This document shows positions 1 to 11,037 of a stretch of 36,566 nt of DNA, one piece after another. The stretch lies in the NCBI GenBank assembly GCA_008931825.1, contig QXVZ01019990.1, positions 1-36,566 on the forward strand. The letters are read 5' to 3'. Each line of letters begins with the position of its first letter. Within the stretch, counting starts at the first letter, position 1. Under the pieces are notes generated by a model, which saw nothing but the letters and a program-made list of their open reading frames with translations, was not told the DNA's origin and did no database searches. Position numbers and translations under genes: made by a program. Origin of the DNA: Phallusia fumigata (taxonomy: Eukaryota > Chordata > Ascidiacea > Phlebobranchia > Ascidiidae).

Positions 1-415
1 AGCTTAACGTGTACAAATGTCATCGTATAGATCTGTTGATGGTTAACCAGTAATGGTGACCATGCTTGTATCCGTATACTTGTATACTTGTATCCACTGA
101 CAAGGATAGAAAACAGACGCAATGATAAATGCGAACAGCGTATCCAGTTGCACAGGGCCATATCGTACCGTACATGGTGATTTTTGCTGCGTACCGTGCC
201 ATACCAACGTACCGTATCGGACAAAAGTTACCACTTAATTGACTTAACTTGAACTCTCTTCATTAGTCAAACTTATTGATTTCAAAAGTGGTTATAACAG
301 CTTAACGTGTACAAATGTCATCGTTTTATCAAGTCAGTGTGTTGTCCTTGTTTTGTGTACGTGATATATAAGATACATGTAAAGATCTGTTAATATTTAA
401 CCAGCAGTAATTTGC
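1..415. repeat. Interspersed direct repeat with a GTACC-rich insert
   Basis: The first 26 bases recur at 299-324 (both begin agcttaacgtgtacaaatgt). The downstream AGATCTGTT...TTAACCAG block also recurs, at about 29-50 and 383-405, with roughly 65 bases missing from the first copy. Between the copies lie a TATACTTG-type microsatellite-like run (about 70-100) and a stretch rich in cgtaccgta (about 160-225). That stretch resembles the inverted-repeat element described at 11038-11153. I see no gene in bases 1-580. Confidence 0.55.
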
Positions 416-754
416 ATTTACTTCACGTTGTAAGCGTTGAAAAATACAAACATTTTCATCTACGTGTTATAAAAGATCAGCATTTTCACTACCGCACAAA
501 TATAGAACTCTCCCGAGTAAACAGTCATTTATATTAGACGTGATTCGCATCGTATAAAAACTACCGCAAAAAAAGAGTTTTATGGGTATGAACTATCGCG
601 AAACCTCTCCATTAACAATTTATTGCCTTATAAAGGTTAGGCGCATTTGTTTAGTTTCAACCAACAGTTGTACAGAAAGATTTGGGCTTGAATGTGTAAT
701 GCGAGATTTCCAAGTACTTTGCGGTACAAGTTGCATCAATTCTACAATGGGTAA

Positions 755-1363
755 TTTTCAAACCTCAAGTTCAAATCATTTGAAGTGTCCCAAGTCCAAT
801 GCAACTTGCTAGTACGACAAATAATTGCAATTTTCAGCGACGATTCGATTTATAAATCGGGCATGAGCATTGTTTTGACGATCAACCAAACCCCTAATGT
901 AGCCATTGTTGTGCTCAATAAGGGTCGGGTTGAAGTCTTCACTCAATCACAACCTAAAATAGGTGACAAAAATCAATGGAATGTGCTGTTTTGCGAGAGT
1001 ATGTGCGACCTCGAAAGAGATGTTGAAACAAAGCGCAAAATGTTTGCTTAAAAATTTCCGAAAATTTGGTCTGCTCCTTTGGGAGAAGCCAAGATGGCGG
1101 ACAGAAACCTGCTTTACGGTTTAGTGCTGGAGATGGCCAAGCCTCAGTTGCCACATCACCTTAACTTTCAGTATCTGCAGCATGTTCCGACTGCAGCTTG
1201 CATTGTGATTGCAATCGCCACGCAGCAATCCGGGCGTTTACAGAAGGTGTTCGGTATGCGAAAGATTTGCAACGAAACTTGGACGAAGCAGATCTTAGAT
1301 TATCCAGAAGCAATCACCAGAAACAATCTACGACTCGCCGTTGCTACAGAAATTATCCAAACG
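755..1363 (+). pseudogene. Decayed copy of the unrecognised two-exon family
   Basis: One reading frame from 755 aligns with the proteins of the two intact genes at 12-13 kb and 16-17 kb, starting at their FSKLxYKSFDVSE segment. It runs through NLLVRQIIAIFSD, GMSIVLTI, a shortened MCxxxREQG...DVETKR region, LLYGLVLEMAKP and TAACIVIAIA. An in-frame TAA at 1049-1051 interrupts it. Near the C-terminus the similarity moves to another frame, so at least one frameshift is present. The exon end is still marked by CAAAC|GTGAGT, the same position and motif as the donor in the intact genes. The copy therefore arose from DNA, not from a spliced transcript. I found neither the N-terminal MTCSIDEA part nor a second exon. 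It lies on the opposite strand to the two intact genes. Confidence 0.8.
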
Positions 1364-1369
1364 TGAGTT

Positions 1370-3180
1370 TGTTTGTGTTTTATCACTATCTTTGCATTAT
1401 AGTAACCATAACCTGTCGCGCCTCTCATTTTCATTTGCGCATGTTAGAGAGGGTTAAAGCCACCTGTGTTTTCCTACCAACCCACGAGGTCGAGTCCAAT
1501 TAAGTAGAAAAAATCCTAAAGTGACTTGAGTGAAATTCGAAGTCTAGCAGACTATTCGTTGTAATTCCTAGTCGTAAGAAGATACACACCTTTTTGCACA
1601 AGGGTCTTCGGTTGTGGAAGTTTACTTGAACACCTTTTCAAAATTTGAACAACACTCCAAAGTATAAAAGAGAAATAAAAAGTAGTAAACATACACTTTT
1701 CTTAAATTTACTTTTTAACTTTTTACACATCCAGATTAATCACAAAAATAACTCTTAAATTGTACCACCGGAGCAAATATTCCTGACTTGGTACCCCATA
1801 GTTTAAAGAACAAAGCTGGTTTTGCTTAAATGCTGTTTGTTTGTTTCCTTTTTAATACTAATGTGTATGTTAAGGGCTATGAGTAATCAGCACCATATTC
1901 CGATGAACAAATCAGAGCAAAGTCCAAGGAAATAACAAACTTTTTCGCTTTTGGCGTTTAAATGTGTATCTTGAGCTCGCTCTATGATCTATGTGTAAAC
2001 ACAAAACTGTACGACGAGGTCCCTAATGGGCTATTTTTTTTACTGTAAACACGATTCGTGAATAAAGCTTGAACTGAAAAATGTGAATAGAATAACCTAA
2101 TAAACATGTGTTATGGTGAAAACTGATTTTAGCAACTAAATTTTTAGGTATGCGTTTTCGTTTAGTTCCTATAAATCAAATTTCCATAGGTGTTCGTGAG
2201 ACAATCGTAGAATACGTCAAAAACAAACATTTTGATCAACGTTACCAGTAAAAATGCAGACTTTGTGAAAAAAGGAAAAGTGACAAGTTTAATGCTATTC
2301 AGCGAATCGAAAAAGAAAGAATTTTTTGAAGCGACAACGAACAGTCGACAATTTTACAATAGAATGTTAAATTGCTAACTTTTGCTACTTTTTGGTATCT
2401 CGGCGCTTGGAATAGTGTATCTACTTTATCCGCTAGTAGTCGCCATCTCAATGTCAGGCCAAAGTAGGTTTCTGCAAAGAAATTGAGCGTGTAACTGACA
2501 AATACAGTATAAGTTCTGGATAGAGTTGTCTGCTGATGTAACTGGCTCAAGTCACAAGTTAGAGCTGTTTTAGCGACGCTGATAATGATCAGAAAGTGCC
2601 TAAATAAAAAATGTTTAGATAATTTGGATGCATTTTGGCCCCTGACGTTTATACAGCTGCAGCTTGAATTGGTTTCCTTAAATTTTTTGGCCAAACCTTG
2701 CTACGTCCAGTTTTGTGGGTAAACCGGGGAACAAACTCTTTGTGCTGATCAGTGGCCAAAGTTTTTGAAACATTAAAATAAGCAATGTGAATATCAGTTT
2801 TACAGTTTTGTAAACGCGAAACAATAAAGCACTTTTGATCTTGGGGAGTGTTATTGACGAGTTAAAACTTAAGCCAGTGTTCCTAAACTTTTTCGATGCA
2901 ACGCTTTTGGAAGTTGATTAAACCTTCGAGATACCAACAATATTTTTTTTACGAAGACGGGTAGTATCCGAATTGTATTTATTGATTAAAATCAGATCAG
3001 CTGCGAAACGGTTATTGTGCGACGCCCTGGATGTATTAAAACGATGCACGGTTTGTGAACCATGGGTTTAAGCAATTACACCATCGCAAACTTTGGGATT
3101 TTACTGGTTCAAAATATCTTAGATCGGCGTTGAACCCAGGATCGCCGTTTAAAGTTCATCCATCGATCAAATAAATTTTA
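1370..3180. other. Non-coding stretch
   Basis: AT-rich sequence with no frame supported by similarity, splice sites or composition. A 131-residue open frame on the minus strand (2299-2694) has no recognisable features and is treated as chance. The pseudogene's expected second exon was searched for by eye and not found. Confidence 0.5.
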
Positions 3181-3231
3181 TAAGTAAGTTTGTTTTCACT
3201 TTTTGATTCTACCAGTTACCAGTTTAAACAA

Positions 3232-3447
3232 ATGTCCATTACCTTTTATTTTGACGAAACTGAATATGAGCAACATGGGGTTGATTCCTCATTTGAAGAT
3301 GTGGAACAGACATTTACAGTCGACTTATCCGAAGATAAATGCGCGTTGGGGCTAAAATTGGACAGAAAATATAGTATTTGTATACCAACGCAATGCAGTT
3401 TAAAAGCCACAAGAAAGGGAAAGCTTAATCTCTTCTGTACATCTTAA
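3232..3447 (+). CDS. Possible small ORF, 71 aa, unrecognised
   Basis: The frame opens at an ATG at 3232, preceded by a plausible acceptor (ttctaccag, ending near 3215), and closes at TAA 3445-3447. The product is rich in acidic residues in its first half (FDETEYEQ, SSFEDVEQ), contains four cysteines and ends in a basic segment. I recognise no family. It lies just beyond the 3' end of the minus-strand Gln-rich gene and could be a terminal exon, a small gene or chance. Confidence 0.25.
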   Translation: MSITFYFDETEYEQHGVDSSFEDVEQTFTVDLSEDKCALGLKLDRKYSICIPTQCSLKATRKGKLNLFCTS

Positions 3448-3750
3448 CTTAACAATGTGATAGTCCCAGTTGAACCTAATGGTCGAACAAAATTAAAGTC
3501 AACAATATTAAAGATTCAAAAATTTATGGTGCAACCTTATTGTATCGCTGATAATGGTACGAGTTATTGTCGAAACCCTTGATGAATAAAGTACGTCGCT
3601 CAAGAAAACTTTCTAGACCAGAATAATTTTGATACTGCAATGAAGTAGGTGTCTCGACGGCCGGTCTTATTTTGGACACGACGCATTCAGGCGGTTTTTG
3701 TCAGTCGAGGGAAAATATAAAACAAACAACTGCCAAATCCTGACAGTTAC

Positions 3751-6700
3751 CTGGTTGCATTTTCAAACTGTTTTTGTTTTTCTTCATCCGGGGTTGTGAG
3801 CTTCACGTTCAGCCTTGTGGTTGTGAGAGGTGAGTTACCAACCAGAGGAAGATCGATCATTTTATCGATAGTGGAATGAGAGTCTGAAGTTTCTGGCTTG
3901 GTCACGACCGGTCTACTGCTCGTGGCGTTGACCAAAGAGGTTTTTATACAACCAGATATCTAAACAAGGTACCACATGTTTAATTTTATACTCAAAACAA
4001 CTTAGGCCCATTTAGGCAACCAGATTGAAAAACTTTGCTTTACTACGTTTTGAAGAGCTGTAGGTAGAAAAGCTTGTATGCCAACAGTTTAAGTCATCTC
4101 CAACCATCCAAGAATTTGTTGGTAATACTGTTCTGCGATGATTTCTCAAATTCAAACATAACGTGGTGTATTACCTGAGTCGGGTTGCGAATTCGTACAC
4201 AGGAGACCCTCGTCCAGCGCCGTCCAAGCAGTTTGAAAGAATCTTTGAAGCCTCGGTAACGTATCGGTAAAGTTTTTAACTTAACAAACTCTTTTTGCCT
4301 CCGCAGTATAGGTGGGCGTTTGGCAAGTGGCTTCCTTGTCTTTTCTGGCACATCAGGCAAGAATCTACATGCCAAAAACAACAGAATCCTAATGCCGAAA
4401 GGTTAACCGCATGTTTGGTGAAGTAAAAAAGACGCACCAACAGATACCGACCTCATAGTATGGCAAAAAGAAGTTTTACATCAATGTTTACTTTACAAAA
4501 CCCCAAAAATTAAAGTTTACTTTGTATCAACAAAAACAGTCCCAGCAGGTTTAAGGCAGGGATATTCGACAAAATCTTATTACATTAGAAACACATTGTG
4601 CATTAGTGACTTTAGACATTGTCTGAAGTTTATTGTACCTTGCAAGAGTTGTGACGTTTGTAGTTGGTATAACAGAGGCGTGGATTGGGTTGACTAAAAC
4701 TTGTTTTGGTGCAAACAGCTGAGGTGGAGGTTGACAACTTGGGCCGCCAGTTGCGTAACACGAGGCTGTTTAATCGAAACATTTTGTCGTAAAAAAAGGT
4801 ATTTTATAAGTTAAAACTGCCAAAAAACTTGCACACAGTGAATCTATTGTATTGAAAACGTTTCAATAAACGCTGTTGCCATCAAGCACTCTGGCAGTTA
4901 TGTTTTTAGTTACGCTGCTCTTTAAGTCTGTCTCTTGTGTTGCTAAGGTATTCATTGCTGCCTATAGGCAAATCTTGCACAATATGTAAACAAACTATAT
5001 GATGCAGCAAAAAACGCCCGCCAGTTAACGAACTGGACTTTTAAGTTTACCACCCATCTTGTCACAAACTATGCGCCAGCGTTTATTGGTCTTTCATAGC
5101 TGTGTTACCAAAAGGTACCAAAGTCAGACGACAGAGTTTTTAAGAGACAGTGCTTGGAAGTTGAGTAACGTCTTCCAACGAAACTAGAGTTCTGTTAATT
5201 AGGGAGCCGAGTAGTAGGTTGAAACATTGAAAATGCTAATTTCGAGTCGATTAAGGTCAAACTATTCGTGTAAAACGATTTTAAAACTAGCTTAACAAAA
5301 TCATAATACCTGTGGGTTGCTGAATGCTGTAAGTTTCGTAGCTGTTATTCCAAGGAGTCATAAACCGGTAAGGATGCTGTATTTGTGGTTGGTGTTGCCT
5401 ATGGACTGAGTCAAACTGCTGCTGAAACATATTTTGTTGCGTTTGTTGTACTTGGCTGTATTGATTCTGTTGTTCCAAGCGCTGTAGTGGCTGTGGTGTC
5501 AAGTTTGAGGGATACTTTGACCAGGAACTTCCTGCTATCTCCGTGACGTCATTTGTTTGTGATGATCTGCAGTAAAATGACATCACGCAAAATACGCCAT
5601 TTTGGCTTAACTGGATATGTATAAACGTTAAGTTGAGTTTATTAAGTATGATGAAAGACATTACGACGACAGTAGCAGGAAAATATTAACTAAGTCGGAG
5701 ATAGTTGCTCAAATTTGGGACTTATGGGGAGGGGCGAAATTAAAGGGACAATCGGTGGATCCGGGTTGAACGCGATGCAGCTACACTGTCAATGCAAGGC
5801 GTTGTGTGACGGGGGCCTACATAAATGAGTTATGTCACATTTTAACATATGCGACTGGTTAGGGAGACGTTGGTGGGACCAGCTAAGGGAGCTTCTGTAC
5901 TGGGTTTGAAAGAAAATCAGTTGTGAAGTTCGTTCGATTAGTAAACAAGGTATTTAAAATGTTAAGCTAGTGCTGTTTGATTTGACGGTATATTAAACGC
6001 ACAACATCAAACATTTCAACAAACAACTTTACCCAGGAATGCTAGTCTGTTCATTCGCACTTTCCACTTCCTTAAAAGCTGCCTCAAAGTCGAGTTTTCT
6101 ACAGCTGCTTTCACCTTTTGTCTCAAAAACGTCAAGGGCAAACGGGTTGTAACACATAGACGGTACCATGTTCTCTTCACATCCGTCGCTTGTGATGGCT
6201 GTGGTGAACGGAAGCTCGTCTACATTACAAACATGACAGAATAAACTACACTGATACGACAAAGAAAAGGCGCACTAGCAACAGGTCTTTCAATGCGACC
6301 CTCTTGTTCGGCAAAAACAATTTTGAACATCACAAACATTTACTTAATTTACCAAAAAGTTGAAACAAGATTTACTTTGTTCTGGGCGACTGGCCCATTG
6401 TCATTTTAAAAGTTAAGTGTTTTGGTGCATCGATATATTTTCAGTCTATTTTACTCAGGCAAAAAGCATCACTTTTGACTAAATACGGATCTAGATTACA
6501 GAAAGCAATATCACTGAAGAACTTCACTAGTTAATCATTCCATCTCTGGCACATATCAAAATCGCAACCAAATCTTTTTTCTTAATGTATTGTAACAAGT
6601 TGTAATAAGTTAAATTTAAATTTGTCGTACCAATGTTAGCATTGGGATCAATGTCATCACCATCACCAAATGACGAATGCATTTGAACTTGTAGAGGTTC

Positions 6701-7900
6701 CTGCAGATTTGTATGCAAACACTGTGGAGCTTGACATGCAATATTGTATGTGTCGTTGTACCTGCAACACAAAGTTCTGCTGTTGCAGATTTATATTAAA
6801 TAGGTTTTCAAAAGCGGATCTTTTTCAAAAGCAAACAGGTAACATTCTGATCTAAAACAAAAACAGCATTTTGTAAGTGTTTCTTGAAGGAAAAGGAGTG
6901 GTGAAATTGATTAGTGGGGTTAAAAAATGGAAACTAGTTTGCATGTTAGTTTGCCAACAAACTTTTTAAAAAGCAACAGCTTTCATTAACTTTTACATGG
7001 CAGTAATCACTGCCTAATCAATTTTGTTTGAAATGATTCTCCACCTACCTCTCTCACTAAATTAAAATTATGCAGATTATTTCACTTGTGTTTGAAGCAA
7101 AACACATAGTCAATAAAGCAAGGCAGGTTACACTACATGCAAGACACGGGCCGTATTGTATATCCTCGCGGGCAACACGATCTCGCGAATAGGCTTTCCA
7201 CGTGTTGTGTAGATGAAATCAAATAAGCCGAGAGCAAGCTTGAAGAGAAAAACAGCGTTTGTTTCTTCCACACCAGTACCAATGTCGCGTCACAATGAGC
7301 TCGTAAAACGTTAGCCAGCGCACTTCGCGCTTGCGATGTTCGAACAATTCGGCGACCAGCGCAGTCTGCTTTGTCTCTTTTAACCACTCCGCCATTTTGC
7401 GTTGCCAGGCGCTCCGAAGGTGACCTTACCGTTTAACCGCGCAACTCGAGTCGCCCTCGCATGTAGAAATCAATTTCAGGCAAAGTCACTTTTTCAAGAA
7501 TGCAAGTCAGATATGAAATTGAAATTCATGTTAAACAAATCTAATCAATTTCTAAGCAAGAGTCTATGTCAAGAATATTTTGCACCACTATTCACGCTTT
7601 ACGTGTACTACATACATTTGCCCGTTTTCATTGGATTTTCCTTCTAACTCAAGGATGTAATCCACCACATCTTCGTCGCTTTCCAACATCTCCTGTTGCA
7701 AAAGAAAGGTTCACATAAAACAGTTTTTTTTTTTTGAAAATACATGTAATGTCAGCAATTCTAAACATATGTTCGCTTAAAAATGCGCTAAAAGGTACAG
7801 TGTGCTAAAATGAAAACATTCGTTTTCTGAGCTTGTTACAATTAAAATCAAAAACTGAAGACACACTTACCATCATTGACTGCCTTGGTTTGTCCACCAT
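3751..7900 (-). CDS. Gln-rich, probably nuclear protein; multi-exon, unrecognised
   Basis: I reconstruct exons at 7900-7871 (starts MVDKPRQSMM), 7692-7616, 6761-6631, 6219-6033, 5566-5310 and 4364-4175, with a probable further exon at about 3912-3751. All six junction tests up to 4364 agree in phase (0, 2, 1, 2, 1), and donors are GT, including GTAAGT and GTATGT. The protein begins with an acidic, hydrophobic stretch (ESDEDVVDYILELEG) that looks like an activation domain. A glutamine-rich segment with QQNQY, QQTQQ and FQQQFD follows. Exon 4364-4175 then gives a Cys-x2-Cys...His-x3-Cys pattern that could bind metal. A regulator of transcription is inferred from composition only. An alternative first exon lies at 7395-7280, and exon 4364-4175 carries an apparent frameshift; both have their own entries. 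The 3' end is uncertain. One candidate last exon begins at about 3639, after ttcattgcag on the minus strand. Confidence 0.55.
4175..4364 (-). other. Exon with apparent one-base frameshift
   Basis: Entering in phase 1, the exon encodes SCLMCQKRQGSHLPNAHLYC and then meets TAA at 4278-4276. From about 4285 onward a second frame stays open to the donor CTCAG|GTAATA. It encodes a coding-looking segment containing RFFQTAWTALDEGLLC. One surplus A in the GTTAAGTTAAAAAC run (about 4285-4272) would account for the switch. Possible explanations are a sequencing error, a damaging allele, a genuine C-terminus at 4276, or a missed tiny intron. Confidence 0.4.
5745..5910. repeat. Dispersed repeat, copy 1
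   Basis: Shared ordered words with 26910-27060 are gcgatgcagctacac/tctgcagctgcacc, gtcaat/gtcatta, ggcgtt, gagcgggggc/tgacgggggc and gttggtgggaccag/gttagtgggaccag. It sits in the intron between exons 6033 and 5566 of the Gln-rich gene. No inverted ends or coding frame were recognised, so the class is unknown. Confidence 0.5.
7274..7395 (-). CDS. Alternative first exon of the Gln-rich gene
   Basis: An ATG at 7395-7393 sits in the strong context AAAATGGCGG. It opens a frame beginning MAEWLKETKQTALVAELFE and continuing with a basic, aromatic stretch. The surrounding 7140-7460 is clearly richer in GC and CpG than the flanks, as a promoter would be. Two GT donors are available, after 7280 and after 7274. 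Both leave phase 2, which matches the acceptor of the exon at 6761. The exon could therefore replace the MVDKPRQSMM start and its following exon, giving a protein with a different N-terminus. Transcript support is unknown. Confidence 0.45.
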
Positions 7901-8711
7901 GATATTATACAACAATACTACTGATTTAAACCTGACATTCGGAAAACAAAACGCACGGTTACAGTTTACAACTTGTTCGGCGAGTCGCAAAACTGCTGAC
8001 AAGGTAAAATGCCACCACTATTGCAACATGTACCAGTCAGATGCAAAGGAACCCGCGTTTTGTTTCGTAATTGTCGAACAGTATAGTTCACCGAAAGGTT
8101 ACAAACAAAGAAAGTGCAATCAACCTTAGCAAGGAGCAAAGAGCCTCTTTACCGATGCTCGCAAACAGATGATTTGTATTTGAGCATTTTGACGAGAATG
8201 AATTTGTTGTGGGCTCATGTAACATCCAGTCAGAGTTGTTTGTTCCCACGGGGTTTTCTGACAAAACTGAGGCCATTTGTTGCAGAAATCCTAAACACTT
8301 ATGCATCTATGTTCAAATTAGTACCAACTATGTTCAAATTGATGTCAGTTTCAAACCTGAAAGCAATGTGAGAAATATTGAAGTAATTTAAAAAATCTTG
8401 AAAAAAGAACTTGCAGTTTGGTGCTAGTAGTAAGTCTAATTTGCACGACCCTCTCATGGACAAAATCGGCCAGAACTTTTTACCTTAATTCTCATTGGCA
8501 TTTATCTTATGCAAGTTTTTTTTATAGCATGCAAGTTATATTGAACGAAGTGATTGAAAACTGTTACACCCTCAGCATGTGGAACGTGAAGAACAAGAAA
8601 GAATAGAAAATACGACCTAAAAATCAATTACACCAGCAGCAAGTATTGCAAATGAAAACGAAATGTTTTGTAAGAACTAAAAAAGAAATATAACTCAGAT
8701 AAGCTGAAGTT
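7901..8711. other. Intergenic stretch, no supported gene
   Basis: The region separates the Gln-rich gene from the cyclin gene; both are transcribed leftwards. It holds only short overlapping open frames on both strands, with no similarity or splice-site support. It must include the 3' UTR and end-processing signals of the cyclin gene (below 8712) and the promoter of the MVDKPRQSMM transcript. No classical AATAAA was identified with confidence. Confidence 0.4.
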
Positions 8712-9512
8712 TTAATCAGTTGATTCTAGAAGCAAAGCATATTCTGCTTGGATCAGCTCAAGACACTGTTGCAGCGTTTCCAAGTCTACCTGTACAATAT
8801 CGTGCAGTTTGGAGATTAAATCCTCCTTTGACATACTTAGGGATGTACTGTCAAGTTCAACAACATTTAGAATAGCTGCAGCAACACAGCATGCAGATAA
8901 AGTAGATGAGTAGTAAGCACAAAATTTAAACTTTAAGCAGCACAGATCCACGTAGGCACAAGCATTTCTTCGCAAATCAAACCATTCCTGTTCTGGTGCT
9001 TTAAGGCTGTATAGGATCTGCATTATGAAATCAACAGGCGTCACAGACAACACGTCGTAGTTCAACTTTGTCAGCAGTATCTCTTCCATGTTGACAATAT
9101 CTTGCACGGACACAGATAAAGCTGTGTGCCTGGACAACACACCAGTTGTAAGAGGTAGTGTTTCCTTCACTTTGGACGCAACTAGCATACAACAAGCACC
9201 CAAAGTTTGGAGTTGTGCTTTTGGTATTGCCTGTGTGCATAAGAACCGATCCACGTGGTTCACTGCAAGTGGAAAAACATCTTCTTCACAACGCAGCTCG
9301 TCACAGACTTCCATCATCCAGAGCACCAATGTGTATCTCATGTGAGATTTAACTTCAGTTTGTATGCTTTCAAAGTAGTTGGTAGAGACGTTATAGCGAC
9401 CCTCCAAGCACAGCAAATTAGTCAACACGCGACGGTCCTTTAGCAACGTAATGTCCTTCTTGGCACGTATAACGCGCTCATCTGCCATAATTTCCCTACA
9501 TATTAAATCCAT
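8712..9512 (-). CDS. CCND: D-type cyclin, single coding exon, 266 aa
   Basis: D-type cyclins activate CDK4/6 to phosphorylate Rb-family proteins and drive entry into S phase. The whole product comes from one open frame ending in TAA at 8714-8712. Residues 3-7 (LICRE) form the LxCxE Rb-binding motif at the expected N-terminal place. The first cyclin fold (about residues 30-155) has the family's signature pattern: LWMMEVCDELRCEEDVFPLA, VDRFL, LGACCMLVASKVKETLPL and an MEEILLTKLNYDV helix. A second, more divergent fold covers about 155-255. The protein ends at LLLESTD, shortly after that fold. It has no Thr-Pro phosphodegron or PEST-like tail of the sort found in vertebrate cyclin D1. Vertebrate D cyclins have several coding exons, so the uninterrupted frame is unusual. 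A spliced 5' leader is likely, because GCGAG|GTAAGT occurs at 9956 and a pyrimidine-poor CTTCAG acceptor lies near 9530. Confidence 0.93.
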   Translation of the reverse strand: MDLICREIMADERVIRAKKDITLLKDRRVLTNLLCLEGRYNVSTNYFESIQTEVKSHMRYTLVLWMMEVCDELRCEEDVFPLAVNHVDRFLCTQAIPKAQLQTLGACCMLVASKVKETLPLTTGVLSRHTALSVSVQDIVNMEEILLTKLNYDVLSVTPVDFIMQILYSLKAPEQEWFDLRRNACAYVDLCCLKFKFCAYYSSTLSACCVAAAILNVVELDSTSLSMSKEDLISKLHDIVQVDLETLQQCLELIQAEYALLLESTD

Positions 9513-9955
9513 TTTTCAAGAATGTTTCTCTGAAGTTTACAAAATGCACAAGCACCTAACTTTATCTGACATCAGCTACAAGTATAACATTGATACACCG
9601 GTATAGTTTTGTTTTCACTACTTGGTTGCATTTTTCAGGCATAGCTGTTAAACTACTTGCACTCATAAACAGTAGTAAAACAAAAAACACGCCGACTGTC
9701 TTTTGCGGGGTCTGTTTTGTCGCCAAGTGATAACTAAAGGCGCATGTTTTCAAAACACCACAAGATTCTGTTTGTACGCATCAAACAATTAGGATTTCCT
9801 TGTTCTAAGGCGCGACTGAACATGACCAAAAATATTTGACACAATTTCACAAGCATTGTCAACAAAGGGTATGTTCAGCCAACATTTTTTGACTTTGTGT
9901 AGGCCAGCGACTTAGATCTGGGAGTCTAACCGTCAACAAAACTTAGGCAACTTAC

Positions 9956-10110
9956 CTCGCTAAAATCTACTGTGCCCGAACGCAACTTTTCCTCCGATTG
10001 CCTTGCTGTGTAAAGTATTTCTAGCAGATTAACATGATTTTGACTTCAACGGGGCAGACCTTTTGGAACGCGCCGGATTTTAACTTTACGTGTTACGTCA
10101 CAATAGCAAG
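9956..10110 (-). promoter_or_regulatory. Probable cyclin D promoter and 5' UTR exon
   Basis: Read leftwards, a consensus donor (GAG|GTAAGTT, exon end 9956) closes what looks like a non-coding first exon just upstream. Further upstream, 10093-10100 reads TGACGTAA on the gene strand, a CRE/ATF-type site. The neighbouring 10064-10078 (TCCGGCGCG on the gene strand) resembles an E2F site. Both factor classes regulate cyclin genes in other animals. The assignment here rests on motif matches and position only. Confidence 0.4.
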
Positions 10111-10119
10111 ATACATTGA

Positions 10120-10574
10120 AAGCTCTCGAGTGTTAATCTCTATCACTTGGTGGATCGAAACGTAATTTCGGTGGGTGGTAAAGTTCGGAGTAAATTGAGC
10201 AATTTAATGCAATTTGCAAATTATGTTAAAAATGCGATTTACCCAACTTTTTCGTTTTAGTGTGAAGTAACTAGTTATTGAAAAATTAATGTAAATTTAT
10301 TTTAAACTGACAGCAAACCTTCTGGGGCACTGATATGTTTTTATACTAATCCGTGTTCGATAGATGGCGCACAACCACTGTTTCTGTAACTTTACACTAC
10401 ATTATGTCTTGCCCTTCGGCAAACCTTCTCTGCTCAGTGCACCACGCTTGTTGCCAACACTTCTTACCGATTTTATCGGCAGTTCACAGTTTTATAACGT
10501 GATAAAATGTCGTAGCGACCCCTGCACCCTCCCCCTAAGGTGACGTTATATTTTGTACAAAGAGGTTTGGGCCT
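10120..10574. other. Intergenic stretch before the tandem duplication
   Basis: AT-rich sequence with no supported coding frame, between the cyclin promoter and the left edge of the duplicated segment. It includes a short C-rich stretch near 10520-10540. I see no gene or recognisable element. Confidence 0.4.
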
Positions 10575-11037
10575 GTCAAGTCAAAACGGCCTCATCTCAT
10601 GCTGACATAACTTCATGGGTATGCAACGCAAACTAAGTAGTGAAAAAAAATACATCCGTTTCAACTGATTACAGACAATTATCTTGTGTTGAAAACACTT
10701 GTGACGAAACAAAGAAGCACATGACGCAAAATAGTCATGAATTCCTTTTTTACAAAGAAAGGAAGAGTATGGAGGTTTTTTTGTGCCCGAAAGACCTCCG
10801 GCACCTAAATTACATCACTGTTTTATGAACTGTAGTTTACTGCGAAGTAAAAGTGGTTAAACAGTACAATGTGATAATGTTTTTTCTGCTTTTTTGCACT
10901 GGCTACTTTCTTTTGTTGTTCCAAAGCCGCTGCATGACATGCTTTTTATCAGGAGTCAACTGCATGTGTTTGTACTAATGAATAAAAAAGAAGGTTAGCA
11001 TGTTTCGCTTTGGTCTTGAGTTGTTTTGCGGCTGTGG

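Noticed and set aside
2299-2694. 131-residue open frame on the minus strand
   Set aside because: No start context, splice signals, recognised motif or counterpart elsewhere. It lies in AT-rich DNA where such frames arise by chance.
7833-8606. Several 60-98-residue plus-strand frames between the Gln-rich gene and cyclin D
   Set aside because: They overlap each other in different frames and overlap the supported minus-strand first exon. None has motifs.
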